Below are positions 34,511 to 46,669 of a DNA stretch of 64,000 bases, one piece after another. The notes under the pieces are model-generated. The model worked only from the letters and a program-made list of their open reading frames with translations. It did not search any database and was not told the DNA's origin. The DNA is from Theocolax elegans (Eukaryota; Arthropoda; Insecta; Hymenoptera; Cerocephalidae). Location of the stretch: the NCBI GenBank assembly GCA_026168455.1, contig CM047426.1:77899986-77963985 (forward strand), given 5' to 3'. The position numbers and the translations under genes are program-made. Within the stretch, counting starts at the first letter, position 1. Each line of letters starts with the position of its first letter.

Positions 34511-36569
34511 GTCCGTCCGTCCGTCCGTCCGACAAACATTATCTTGGCGTGAGAAAGACAGTGAGAGGAAGAGATAGGGCGACAGATAGAGAGAGAGAGA
34601 TATTCTTTATCTCTCATTCTCTCTCTTTATCTATCTCATTCTCTCTCTCTCTATCTCTTTATCTCTCATTCTCTCTCTCTCTCTCTATCTCTATCTCTAT
34701 CTCTCATTCTCTCTCTCATTCTCGCTCTCGCTCTCTATCTCCCATTCACTCTTTCTTATTCTCTCTCTCTTTCTCTCTATCTTTCATTCACTCTCTCTTA
34801 TTCTCTCTCTTTCTCTCTATCTTTCATGCTCTCTCTCTTATTCACTCTCTCTCTTTCTCTCTATCTTTCATTCTCAGTCTCTCTATCTCTCTCCCTCTCT
34901 CTATCTCTCATTCTCTCTCTCTCTCTCTCCCTCTCCCTCACTCTCTATCTTTTTATTTCTCATTCTCTCTCTTTATCTTACTCGATCCCACTCTCTCACT
35001 CCCTCTCTCCATTTATTATTCTCTCTCTATCTCTCCTTCCATCTATCATTCTCTCTCTATCTCTCTATCTCTCTTTCTTATACTCTCTCTCTCATTATCT
35101 CTCATTCTCTCCCTTTATCTATCTCGTTCTCTCTCTCTCTCTCTCTCTCACGCTCACTTTATCACTCATTCTCTCTCTTTATCTATCTCATTCTCTCTCT
35201 ATCTATCTCTTGATCTCTCATTCTCTCTCTCTAGCTCTTTATCTCTCATTCTCTTTCTTTAATTATCTCACTCTCTCCCTCTCAATCTCTTACCCATTCT
35301 CTATTGTCTCCCTAACTCACCCTCTCTCTCCCACACACTCCCTCATTCTTACTCACTGTCTCCCTCTCACAGTCCCTCATTATTACTCACTCTCACTCTC
35401 GCACATCCTCGCTCTCCCTCAATCTTACTCGCTCCCACTCTCGCACTCTATCACTCTCTCTCTCTCTCTCTCTCATTCTCGCTCTCGCTCTTTATCTCCC
35501 ATTCACTCTTTCTTATTCTTTCTATCTTTGAATTCACTCTATCTTATTCTCTCTCTTTCTCTCTATCTTTCATTCACTCTCCCTTATTCACTTTCTTTCA
35601 TTCTCTCTCTTATTCTCTCTCTCTTTCACTCTATCTTTCAATATCTATCTTTCATTCTCTCTCTCTTATTCTCTCTCTCTTTCTCTCTATCACACATTCT
35701 CTCTCTCCCCCCCTCTCTTTGTCACTCATTCTCTCTCCCCCCCTCTCTCTATCACTCATTCACTATCTCCCCCTCTCTCTCTCACCATCTATCATTCTCT
35801 CTATATCTCTCCTTCCATCTATCATTCTCTCTCTATCTCTCCAGCTTATTCTCTCTCTCTCTCTCACTCTTAATCTCTCATTCTCTCTCTTTATCTATCT
35901 CATTCTCGCCCTCTCAATCTCTTACCCATTCTCTCTCTCGGTCTCCCTAACTCTCCCTTTCTCCCTCACTCTCCCTCTCTCTCCCTTACACTCCCTCATT
36001 CTTACTCACTCTCTCCCTCTCACAGTCCCTCATTATTACTCGCTCCCACTCCGCACCCTATCACTTGCTCTCTTATTCTCGCTCTCACTCTCTATCTCCC
36101 ATTCACTCTTTCTTATTCTCTCTCTCTTTCTCTCTATCTTTTATTCACCATCTCATATTCTCTCCCTTTCTCTCTATCATTCTTTCACTCTCTCTTATTC
36201 TCTCTCTCTTTCTCTCTATCTATCATTCTCTCTTTTATTCTCTCTCTCTTCCTCTCTATCTTTCATTCTCTCTCTCTCTCTCTCTATCTCTCATTCTCTC
36301 CCGCAGTTTATCTTTCATTCTCTTTTATTCTCTCTCTCTTTCTCACTATCTTTCATTCTCTCTCTCTCTCTCCATCCCTCATTCTCTCCCGCACTTTATC
36401 TTTCATTCTCTCTTATTCTCTCTCTCTTTCTCTCTCCCTCTCGCTATCTCTCATTCTCTCTCTCTCTCTATCTGTCTCTCTATCTCTTCCTCTCACTGCC
36501 TCTCTCGCTCTGTCTCATTCTCTTATTCTCCGTCCGTCCGTCCGTCCGACAAACATCATCTTGGCGTCA
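34511..36569. repeat. CT-rich low-complexity tract bounded by two GTCC islands
   Basis: GTCCGTCC...GACAAACAT-ATCTTGGCGT occurs at about 34511-34550 and again, same orientation, at about 36532-36570. Between them, apart from ~55 bp of purine-rich DNA at the left, the plus strand is almost entirely CT, with words such as TCTCATTCTCTC and CTATCTTTCATTC. The long Ser/Leu/Ile-rich open frames here are repeat translations. Confidence 0.92.
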
Positions 36570-37404
36570 GAGAGAATGAGTCAGAGCGAGAAAATAAGAG
36601 AGAGAATAAAAGATAGAGAGAATAAGAGAGAGAATGAAAGATAGAGAGAATAAGAGAGAGAATGAAAGATAGAGAGAAAGGGAGAGAGAGAGAATAAGGG
36701 AGAGAATGAAAGATAGAGAGAAAGAGAGAGAATAAGAGAGAGTGAATGAAAGATAGAGAGAGCGAAAGAGAGAAGAAGAAAGAGTGAATGGGGATAGAGA
36801 GCGAGAGCGAGAATGAGAGAGAGAGAGAGATAATGAAAGATAGAGAGAGAGAATTAGAGATCGAGAGAGAGAATGAGAGATAGAGAGAGATAATGAGAGA
36901 TAGAGAGAGAGAGAATGAGAGATAGAGAGAGAGAATGAGAGATAGAGAGAATGATAGAGAGAGAGAGAGAGAGAAGGAGGGAGAGGCAGAGAGAGAGGGA
37001 ATGAGGGAGAGAGTGATATAGTGCGAGAGTGAGAGCGTGTAAGAATGAGAGAGAATGAGGGATTGCGAGAGTGACAGTGAGTAAGAATGAGGGACTGTGA
37101 GAGGGAGAGAGTGATATAGTGCGAGAGTGAGAGCGAGTAAGAATGAGGGAGAGTGAGGGAGTGCGAGAGTAAGATTGAGTAAGAATGAGGGACTGTAAGA
37201 TGGAGAGAGTGAATATGAATGAGGGTTTGTGAGGGAGCGTGAGGGAGAGGTTGAGAGAGTGAATATGAATGAGGGTTTGTGAGGGAGCGTGAGGGAGAGG
37301 TTGAGAGAGTGAATATGAATGAGGGTTTGTGAGGGAGCGTGAGGGAGAGGTTGAGAGAGTGAAAGAATGAGAGAGAGAATGAGAGATAGAGAGAGACAGA
37401 TTGA
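36570..37404. repeat. GA-rich low-complexity tract
   Basis: The plus strand switches to GA-rich words (GAGAGAATGAAAGATAGAGA) immediately after the second GTCC island, so the region around 36550 is an imperfect inverted repeat of low-complexity DNA. Within it, a 50-bp unit starting TTGAGAGAGTGAATATGAAT is present three times at about 37211-37363. Confidence 0.9.
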
Positions 37405-37815
37405 TTGATTGATGTATTTATTGGGCCAATTATGGGGTAGAAACCCCATAGGCACTAAAGCGAACTGTAACATAGAGTAAAACTTTTTTAAAACTAGATA
37501 ATAATATAAAATTGCACAACAAAAATATAAAATAAAATCCATGACAGAGTAAAGAATTAAAATAACAAAATAAAATATATGTACAATTGATTAATAGATT
37601 AATAAATTAAAACTTAAAAATAAATTATATAATAGTTTAATAACAAAATAGTTAGCTTTGCATATCAACCGCAATATAAAATAAAAAAGAATATATATAA
37701 TGAATACAATGAATAAATAAATAAATAGTAACAAAAATGACATATAATGACGCAATGAAATGCAGAAGAAATGACAGATGAAATAACACAGCAATGCTGA
37801 TTAAACTTAAACTTA
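37405..37815 (-). mobile_element. LINE 3' end (3' UTR only)
   Basis: The minus strand ends CCCATAATTGGCCCAATAAA then TACATCAATCAATCAATC, a poly(A)-signal-like AATAAA followed by a short repeated tail typical of some insect non-LTR elements. The AT-rich ~390 bp upstream has no long frame. The tail abuts the GA/CT repeat. Confidence 0.5.
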
Positions 37816-37843
37816 TATATCCAGGTGATAGAGAGAATTAGAG

Positions 37844-38582
<739 letters not shown>

Positions 38583-39170
38583 AATGAGGGAGAGAGAATG
38601 AGAGAGAGAGAGAGTGAGAGAGAGAGAATGAGAGAGAGTATGAGAGATAGAGACAGAGAACGAGAGGTACAGAGCGAGAGAGAGAATGAGGGAGAGTGAG
38701 AGAGAGAGAATGAGAGAGAGTATGAGAGATAGAGACAGAGAACGAGAGGTACAGAGCGAGTAAGAATGAGGGAGAGTGAAGGAGTGCGAGAGTGAGAATG
38801 AGTAAGAATGAGAGTCTGTGTGAGGGAGAGAGAGAGAATAAGAGGGAGAATGAAAGATAGAGAGAATGAGAGATAGAGAGAATGAGAGATAGAGAGAGAA
38901 TGAGAGATAGAGAGAATGAGGGATAGAGAGAATGAGAGATGGAGAGAATGAGAGATAAAGAGAATGAGAGTTGGAGAGAATGAGAGATGGAGAGAATGAG
39001 AGATAGAGAGAATCAGAGATAGAGAGAATGAGAGATAGAGAGAATCAGAGATAGAGAGAATGAGAGATAGAGAGAATCAGAGACAAAGAGAATGAGAGAT
39101 AGAGAGAATCAGAGATAGAGAGAATGAGAGATAGAGAGAAAACGAAAGTTAGAGTAATAGAGTGCGAGAG
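38583..39170. repeat. GA-rich low-complexity tract
   Basis: Words such as GAATGAGAGATAGAGA repeat with variation; a longer unit with GAACGAGAGGTACAGAGCGA occurs twice at about 38612-38760. Confidence 0.9.
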
Positions 39171-39177
39171 TAAGAGC

Positions 39178-39206
39178 TAGGTCCCGGTTCAAATCCGGGC
39201 TGAAGC
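39178..39206 (+). other. tRNA T-arm-like fragment
   Basis: GTCCCGGTTCAAATCCGGGC folds as a T-arm with a 5-bp stem and contains a B-box-like GGTTCAAATCC. No other tRNA arms precede it, because GA repeats do. It is probably a tRNA-derived scrap. Confidence 0.4.
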
Positions 39207-39623
39207 TGTTTTCATTGAAATTTCGAAAATGTCTGAAGAGTTGAATTTTATTTTTCATACAAGAAATTATAAGAATATTGCATTTTTCAAGGTTCTCTCG
39301 GTGACATGTTGTTATAGTAACTTGAAGCTTTGTAAAATGATAGATAATTACATAACGGAGGGCAACTAACTCCTGTTTTTGCGTAAATTTGTTTTTATTA
39401 ATTGTTATAAGTAAATTAGTTGTTTTTTCGTCTGCTATTTTCTGGTGCGAAATTTGTATTTGTAATTCAGTATGATACCCACTTAAACAAGGTATCAATC
39501 TACATAAGAAGGTTTAAAACGTGTAATGAACGAAAGATTGCTGAAATGAGTTTTTGGTATGACATCTTACCTGGGATATGATCTGAGATCTCCAGTGAGA
39601 TTTTTTAATGGGGATATATATAT
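39207..39623. other. Unassigned AT-rich DNA
   Basis: A minus-strand open frame (39498-39109) runs partly into GA repeats and has no recognisable domain. Nothing else seen. Confidence 0.4.
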
Positions 39624-40619
39624 GGGGTATTCCACGTGAAGTGGTCCGATCAAAATTTTAAAATGCGCCAAATTTTGGGTACACATTGCAAAAGTTTTTA
39701 AGAATATAGAAAAAAATTTTTAGGTACTGGTATTTATTAGTTCAAAAGTTATTCTAACCTCAAAAAGTGAACTTTTTCCAGTTTTTTTCAACACCAGCTG
39801 GGTTCATCGCTATTTAACTCAAAATCTATCAACTTTTACTATAGAACATTATATGTAACATTCGTTGCTAATTATATCTAGAATGTATTCTTCTGGGTTA
39901 TAATTTCTAATCTCAAGGTCAATGTTACATAAACTACGTGTCAATATTCAACTTGAAAAAAGTGCAAATGCGCCACCTTTGATTTTTTCATCCAAAAGTC
40001 CAAAAGAAAGCTTGAAGCAATACCTTTCAAATGATCTGTAGCATTTTTATGGCCTTCAATTCTGTAAAAAGTTATGATAATTTAAAGAAAGACGAAATTT
40101 TTTTAAAAATTTAAATGGGAAAAACCATGTTAATTTTTGTGAATTTTTTGTCTTTCTTTAAATTATCATAACTTTTTACAGAATTGAAGGCCATAAAAAT
40201 GCTACAGATCATTTGAAAGGTATTGCTCCCAGCTTTCTTTTGGACTTTTGGATAAAAAAATCATATGTGGCGAAGTTAGATTTTTTTCAAGTTGAATATT
40301 GACATGTAGTTTATCTAACATTTACCTTGAAATTAGAAATTCTAACCCAGAAGGATAAATTCTAGACATCATTAGCAACGAATGTTACATATAATGTTCT
40401 ATAGTAAAAGTTGATAGATTTTGAGTTAAATAGCGATGAACCCAGCTGGTGTTGAAAAAAACTGGAAAAAGTTCACTTTTTGAGGTTAGAATAACTTTTG
40501 AACTAATAAACACCAGTACCTAAAAATATTTTTCTGTATTCTTAAAAACTTTTGCAATGTGTACCCAAAATTTGGCGCATTTTAAAATTATGATCGGACC
40601 ACTTCACGTGGAATACCCC
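39624..40619. mobile_element. Foldback element, copy E (complete, 996 bp)
   Basis: Same length and ends as copy D (GGGGTATTCCACGTG...CACGTGGAATACCCC) within TATATATA. It is more diverged from A-D (for example AAATGCGCCAAATTTTG near 39661), and its two arms share many of these changes, so arm pairing is preserved. No coding sequence. Confidence 0.95.
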
Positions 40620-41376
40620 ATATATATATATAAGTAAACAATATATCAAAAATAATATAACAAATCAATATATCAAAAATTGTAAAAACAAATCGTTATT
40701 TCTATTTGAACTTCTAATATTTGTCATCCTAGTACATGTGATATTTTAAATTCTAATTGGAATGTTATAATTAATAATTTATTAATATGAATCGATCTAT
40801 TATGAATTATATAAAGTTTATCAGGTATTAATGTAAATAATAATATTAGAATTAATTATTGGGAGTAACAGAAATTGTTAATGATATAAATAGTAAAAAT
40901 GATCATTTTTCAATTAATTATTACGGATTTATCCCAACAAATTATATAATTGTAATATTTATTTAATTACTAGTACTATAAATTATTTTACTAAATAGTT
41001 TTTAAAAAGTAATTTTTTGAATATTACATTACATGTAATTTGATGGTAAAGAATTATTATGTTAACAACACTATTTAACTGCGAGCGAAGCGAGCATCTT
41101 GGCTAGTATTATAATTAAGTCAAAATTAAATTCATTATTTAAGTTAATTAATACAAAATTTAGCAGCATTGAATCAATTTAGAAATTCATATAATTAAGT
41201 AAGCTATTATCAAAGTGAACAGGGTGAATAGTTTTATTTACACTTCTGGAGTAATATCCGATAATCCCCTCAAATGAATTATATTATTATCCTCGCTTAT
41301 GCTGAGGCGACAACTTTTATCTGAGAGAATATACACCTGTGTACTATATTTTATAGTAGAATTAAATTTATGTACT
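40620..41376. other. AT-rich DNA inside the large element
   Basis: No gene. A small GCGAGCGAAGCGAGC motif lies near 41083, like the loop of the hairpin at 24835-24926. Confidence 0.4.
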
Positions 41377-41867
41377 AATATTTAAAGAATTTTCCACCTT
41401 TTTTAGGAGAACGCATTAGTGTATAATAAGAACGCTTAGAGAAAATAAAAAAAAAATAGGTTTATAAATATATGAAAGTTTTTTTATTTATTCTTGAACT
41501 GTTAAAAATTTTTGGCAGTGGTGCCAACTTAAATCGAGGCGCCAAAAATCATCCTCTGAATTAACGTGTTCTCCAAGCAACTTTTGAGTTAAAGTCTTCT
41601 CCAAGCGATTTTTGAGTTAACGTGTTGTCCAAGCGAATTTTGAGTTAACATGTTCTCCAAGCGATTTCTGAGTTAACGTGTTCTCCAAGCGAATTCTGAG
41701 TTAACGTGTTTTCCAAGCGATTTTTGAGTTAACGTGTTCTCCAAGCAATTTCTGAGTTAACTTGTTCTCCAAGCAATTTCTGAGTTAACGTGTTCTCCAA
41801 GCGAATTCTGAGTTAACGTATTTTCCAAGCGATTTCTGAGTTAGAATGTTTTTATTCGGAGGCGACG
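41377..41867. repeat. Right TIR with ten 28-bp tandem repeats
   Basis: Inverted copy of 32472-32962; repeats at about 41565-41845 (TTCTCCAAGCGATTTCTGAG type). It ends CGGAGGCGACG directly before the ATAC target duplication. Confidence 0.92.
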
Positions 41868-41871
41868 ATAC

Positions 41872-43641
41872 CAAGAGTTAGTAGACAACGGATTTTTATC
41901 TAATTCAAACAATATTACTTTGTCTTGGAATACGGATGGTGTTCCGTTGTTTAAATCTTCGAAAGTTAGTATCTGGCCTTCGTATTTAGTAATCAACGAA
42001 TTACCGTATGCACTCAGGTTTAAAAAGGAAAACGTAATTTTAGCTGGTTTGTGGATCGGCACAACGAAACCTGCAGTAAATCTTTTTTTGGGTGTTTTTC
42101 GCGATAGTTTGAAAGCTTTGCATAAAGGTGTTTCTTTTGAATTACCAAATAGTTCAAAATCTATATTAGTACGGGGAATAATCATGTGTGGTACTTGTGA
42201 TTTAGTTGCAAAATCACATTTCATGAATATGAAACAGTATAATGGAAATTACGGGTGTCAAGTTTGTAAGCAGAAAGGTAAAAGGGTTGAAAATGTGCAG
42301 GTATATCCATACGATAGTCAAATTGAGATGCGTACTACGCAAGAATCGATTGAATTCGCTAAAGAAGCTTCGAGAACAAATCAACATGTTTACGGTATTA
42401 AAGGCCCATCTATTTTATCGAAAATTGTTTTTAACTATATTGAAATTACGGCTGTAGATATCATGCATTGCGTATTCGTTGGACTTACTAAAAAACTAAG
42501 TTGGTTTTGGTTTGACTTAGAAAATAGCAATCACGCCTCATCATTAACCAGATTCTTGTGTATAATTAATAAACGTCTTTTAAACCTTTCTCCTCCAAAT
42601 TTCGTTGCTAGACTACCACGATGCGTCACAGGTATAGCTTACTGGAAAGCTTCAGAACTTAAATTGCTTTTGTTAGTTTATAGTATTCCGCTTCTCAGCG
42701 ATCTTATGCATGAACGATTTTTAAACCACCACAAGCTATTAGTTTTCAGCATATACTTATTAAATCAAAACAGTATTTCTCATGATATGATTGCAAAGGC
42801 TTCTTTAGCTTTGAATGAATACGTAAATCAATTTGGAGATTTATATGGCGAAAAAAGTATGGTATGTAATGTGCATCTTTTATTGCATTTACCCGTTATT
42901 GCAAAAAGATTTGGTCCTTTATGGGTTACTTCGTGCTTTCAATATGAAAGTTTAAATGGGCTTCTTAAAAAACTTGTTCATGGAACAAAGTATAGTGAAC
43001 TGCAAATTTGTTCATCTATATCATTCTTTTTTAATTATTCAATGCTTAAAAAAAAATATTTATCTGCAAACAGCCTGATTTTTACCTACTGCATAAATTT
43101 GGAGACAAGATCACGCCTAAAAACTACCGTTATAGCTCCGAAAATATCAATGGTTGGAACAAGTACAAAAAACTTGCACGATTTAGCAGCTACTATAATG
43201 TATTGTTTCAGAAACAGCGATATTAATATGAGAAAAATTCATATATTCTACAGACTCCTTAAAAGCAGTTTATTGATTGACTGTAGATATTACAATCGCA
43301 AAAGAAAAACTAAATCCTCAGTTGTACAATACTTATCGAGTAATCAAGTTCATATAGGATCGATTGAAGTGTTTGTTAAAATTTGCAGGTGTGAATGTCA
43401 GAAACTGTGTGATCAATGCGATGTAAATATTTGTAAATATTATGCAATTATCACAACATATAATATAGTAAGAACTGTTAATTGCGATCTAATGAATAAC
43501 GTATCTTTTATTTATTTATGTACTGCTACCGATTGCAACATAGCTGTACCTGTTGCAGACATAAAACAAGTTTTATTTGAAATTAGTGTAAATGATATGA
43601 AATATGTTATAATACCTGTAAATAATATTGAAAAAGAATAA
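41872..43641 (+). pseudogene. CACTA/EnSpm-like transposase, 3' part
   Basis: Continues in frame from IYDGSVY of the 5' part: QELVDNGFLSN, then LSWNTDGVPLFKSSKVSIWP, GIIMCGTCDLVAKSHFMNMK, YGCQVCKQKGKRV, VDIMHCVFVGLTKKLSWFWF, and NVHLLLHLPVIAKRFGPLW followed by SCFQYESLNGLLKKL. The H-L--HL-----FGPLW---F-YE--NG-LK block resembles the DUF4218-like domain next to tnp2/Transposase_21 in CACTA elements; VDIMH probably supplies a catalytic Asp. The frame is open for 590 residues to the TAA at 43641, and the whole spliced protein would have about 887 residues apart from the exon-2 stop. The 3' half retains no start codon of its own near the insertion. Superfamily call from memory, moderate. Confidence 0.75.
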
Positions 43642-43870
43642 AAATTTGCATTAAAAAAAGTTAATAAATCTGGGAAAAAGTTTTGCACTAATCATACTTT
43701 TAAAATATAAATCTGGGTCAAAGTCTGTGGGCATCAATAATAACTTTTAAATATAAGTCTGGGAAATAGTCTGGTATATTGGCCGTAGCCAGACTTAAAG
43801 TCGTACTTACTGCCACACTTCCACCAGATTTCTGCCAGACTTCCGCCAGACAAATATTGTTACACGGGAA
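43642..43870. other. Probable 3' subterminal region of the transposase element
   Basis: Short direct and inverted motifs recur: AATCTGGG, AAGTCTGG, and CCAGACTT/CCAGATTTCTGCCAGACTT clustered at about 43785-43850. Subterminal motif clusters are typical of CACTA elements. The element may end at about TACACGGG (43861-43868). No matching left end was found. Confidence 0.45.
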
Positions 43871-44520
43871 GCTTGTCCTAGTTTCAGCAAGATGTGAAAA
43901 ATGTTTGATAGTTCGGAAAAAGATAGAAAGTAGTTTATATGGGATGAGAAGTGTAATATTGGCCACTAATACGCTACTTTCATCGGTAATCAATAATTTT
44001 CAAACTGTTGTAGTCCTTTAATTTTGATTTAATTATAATTGACAAGTTAAGCTTGACTTAGTTTTAGAAAGATGTAGGAAAAGTTTGATCGTTTGGAAAA
44101 AGATACAAGGGTAGATTATAAGGGATGAAAAGTGTCATTTTTGCCGTAAATCTGCTTTTACCATCCGTTTTCTCAAAATTTCAAACTTTTGTAATTCTTT
44201 AATTTTTTTTACATTGGTAGGTTTAGTTTGCCTTTGTATTAGAAAGATGTAGGAAAAGTTTGAGAGTTCAGTAGAAGATAGAAGGGTAGTGTATGAGGGA
44301 TGAAAGTGTCAAATTGTAAGGGATGAAATGTGTCATTTTTGCCATAATCAGCTTTTTTCATCAGGTTTCTCGAAATTTCAAGCTGTTGCAATCCTTTAAT
44401 TTTTTTTATATTCGTAGATGAAGTTTGTCTTTGTACTAGAAAGATATAGGAAAAGTTTGATCGTTCGGAAAAAGATAATATGGTAGATTAGAAGTGATGG
44501 AAAGTGTATATCGCTAATGT
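43868..44520. repeat. Tandem satellite, about 180-bp period, 3.5 copies
   Basis: The phrase AGATGTAGGAAAAGTTTGAT recurs at 43890, 44070, 44245 and 44442, followed each time by GGAAAAAGATA, GGGATGAAAAGTGT and TTTTGCC-TAA-CTGCTTT. Units differ by 20-30%, and the third has about 22 extra bases. Confidence 0.85.
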
Positions 44521-44950
44521 ATATGCCGTGTACCCCTTAATGCCACCTCCTGCTGTTCGATTTGAAATTGGTCGGTGTATTTCTTTTACCTTTATCATTT
44601 TATACGATTTTTAGTGCATTCTGATGGTTTTTAGTTGGATATTTTAATTTTTGTAATTTCGTTGTGGTCCAATGATGAAAACTTCAGATACATTGATTTT
44701 CGTCGATTTAGTTCTAAAACAGTAAATAATAATTTTTTTCTGCTGGCCTTTATTCTTTCTATTTGTATTTATCGGTTTTTTGTAGGTGAGTAAGAAAATT
44801 TAGATAATGTTAACAATTCATGTAATTTTTTTTCTTAATTTTCTCTTACTCCTCCACAATTTAAATGTATTTTTTACTAATAAATGTTCGTTCTGTTTCA
44901 GTTGCATGTTTTCCTTGTAGTACACTACCTGTTACTGATATCCTTACTAG
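44521..44950. other. Possible intron or 5' region of the mariner element
   Basis: No frame seen. It ends in CTTACTAG just before the transposase reading IGPVFLPPRVNG, so an intron could end at 44950. Confidence 0.35.
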
Positions 44951-45406
44951 ATTGGTCCAGTATTCTTACCTCCTCGGGTGAATGGTCCCTTGTACCTCCA
45001 ATTCCTTACCGAAACGCTTCCAATCCTGCTTGAAGATTTACCACTCGCTGACAGGCAGAGCCTTATTTACATGCATGACGGAGCTCCATGTCATTTTTCT
45101 AGAGTGGTAACGGAGCATCTTAATAAGACGTATCCAGACCGCTGGATAGGGCGCAACGGTCCGATTAGATGGCCACCGCGTTCTCCAGATTTGATCCCAC
45201 TTGATTATTTTCTATGGGGAAATATCAAGGAGCGGGTATTCCGCAAGGAAGTCAGGTCTGCGGATGAATGACGTCGGTTTATCGAAGCGTCATTCGATAA
45301 CCTCAAGCAGGATGAGGATCTAATTGTAAGGGCTATTGATTCCCTTATAAGAAGATCTGAATTTCTGTTGAAAGTCGAAGGGCGACACTTCGAACAGCTT
45401 CTTTGA
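44951..45406 (+). pseudogene. Tc1/mariner-superfamily transposase, C-terminal half
   Basis: Reads IGPVFLPPRVNGPLYLQFL, LPILLEDLPLADRQSLIYMH, DGAPCHFSRVV, WIGRNGPIRWPPRSPDLIPL, DYFLWGNIKERVF, then an in-frame TGA at 45269-45271, then RRFIEASFDNLKQDEDLIVR to FEQLL and a TGA at 45404-45406. The Asp in HDGAPCH and the Asp in SPDLIPLDYFLWG are the second and third acidic residues of the IS630-Tc1-mariner catalytic triad. The N-terminal half with the helix-turn-helix and first Asp is not visible. The single internal stop is a substitution-type lesion. Confidence 0.82.
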
Positions 45407-45597
45407 AGATCCAAAGACAACGAGAGTTTCCGTACATTTCTAACTCTTCAATGACATGTAAAGCTCCCGTTTCATTCTATCTTACCCATTCACCCTTCCG
45501 TCTCTTTTTTCAGCTGAAATTGGGATCCTGCAGTGTGCAGAAAATTATGTCCAGAATATTATAAAACTGTACAAAATTGTATATTAAACTTGTATAT

Positions 45598-46345
45598 AAA
45601 ATAGGATTTATACTAGAAGTAAAAAATACGATCGATATTAAAAAAGATTCTTACAATTTTTTATTTGTTGTTAATCGGAGAAATTCATCAAAAACAATTA
45701 AATCATATTCCGATAATATTTTATTTCATCGGCTAAAAGGCGCTAAATGTTCAAAAAATAGATAACAATATAATCAATTTTTGTAAATAAGCATTTACAC
45801 TTCGAGTAGAATAAATGAAGGACAATAAAATTAAATCTCGCATATTTGTATTTGCACTCAATGTGATAAATACAAAAAGCGCATTGAATTCATATTCTGA
45901 TAAACTTTGTATTATGCGGCTATAAGTCGTTAAATAATCAAATAATTTATTAAATAATTATTAATTTTTGTAAAATAGGATTTATACTAGAAGTAAAAAA
46001 TACGATCGATATTAAAAAAGATTCTTACAATTTTTTATTTGTTGTTAATCGGAGAAATTCATCAAAAACAATTAAATCATATTCTGATAATATTTTATTT
46101 CATCGGCTAAAAGGCGCTAAATGTTCAAAAAATTGATAACAATATTATCAATTTTTGTAAATAAGCATTTACACTACGAGTAGAAAAAATGAAGGACAAT
46201 AAAATTAAATCTCGTATATTTCTATTCGCACTAAAAAAGAAAAAAATTCATGAACCGCAATGAATTCATATTCTGATAAATTTTGTATTTTGTGGCTATA
46301 AGTCATTAAACAATGAAAAAATTTATTAGTTTATACTTCAAGTAT
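45598..46345. repeat. Tandem duplication with a 374-bp period
   Basis: AAAATAGGATTTATACTAGA starts at 45598 and again at 45972; both units contain AAAGATTCTTACAATTTTTT and GGCTAAAAGGCGCTAAATGT. It lies between the transposase remnant and the right end of the mariner element. The short open frame at 45577-45765 is not conserved in the second copy. Confidence 0.9.
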
Positions 46346-46389
46346 AAAAAATGATCGATAAAAAAATGACTCGCTATACGTAAGCTCCA

Positions 46390-46669
46390 GAAAAGGTCAT
46401 TCTCCCGCTCTCTCATTTTCTGTCTCTCTTTCTTCTTCTACCGCGAGTTACCGCTTCCCTCTCCCAGCGACTCTTCCTCGCGCCGCTTGCCCCGCAACTT
46501 GCCACCGAACGATCAGGCGCGCTCTCATTCGCTGATTTATTTGTAAATTTAATTAACATCATCTTATTAATTATGCATCAAATCAAAATTTGCTAAAGGA
46601 AAAAGTTGCTTAGAATCTCCTGCTCTGTATGCATGCCGAAGGAACGGAATCATTAAAAGAACATCCTGT
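46390..46669 (-). mobile_element. Right end of a mariner element related to the non-autonomous copies
   Basis: Reverse complement starts ACAGGATGTTCTTTTAATGA and continues GATTCTAAGCAACTTTTT-C, GATTTGATGCATAATTAATA and a GC-rich block with GAGCGCGCC. The same order is found at 11273-11590 (ACAGTGTGTTCTG..., ATTCTAAGCAACTTTTC, GAGCGCGCC). This ties the non-autonomous elements to a transposase source of this kind. Confidence 0.6.

Noticed and set aside
34549..37542. Long open frames of up to 374 codons in the CT/GA region
   Set aside because: They only translate Ser/Leu/Ile or Arg/Glu repeats from low-complexity DNA and exist in several frames and on both strands.
39178..39206. tRNA gene
   Set aside because: Only the T-arm is present; GA repeats occupy the place of the other arms.
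41841..42224. Minus-strand 127-codon frame
   Set aside because: It is antisense to the transposase coding sequence and starts within it.
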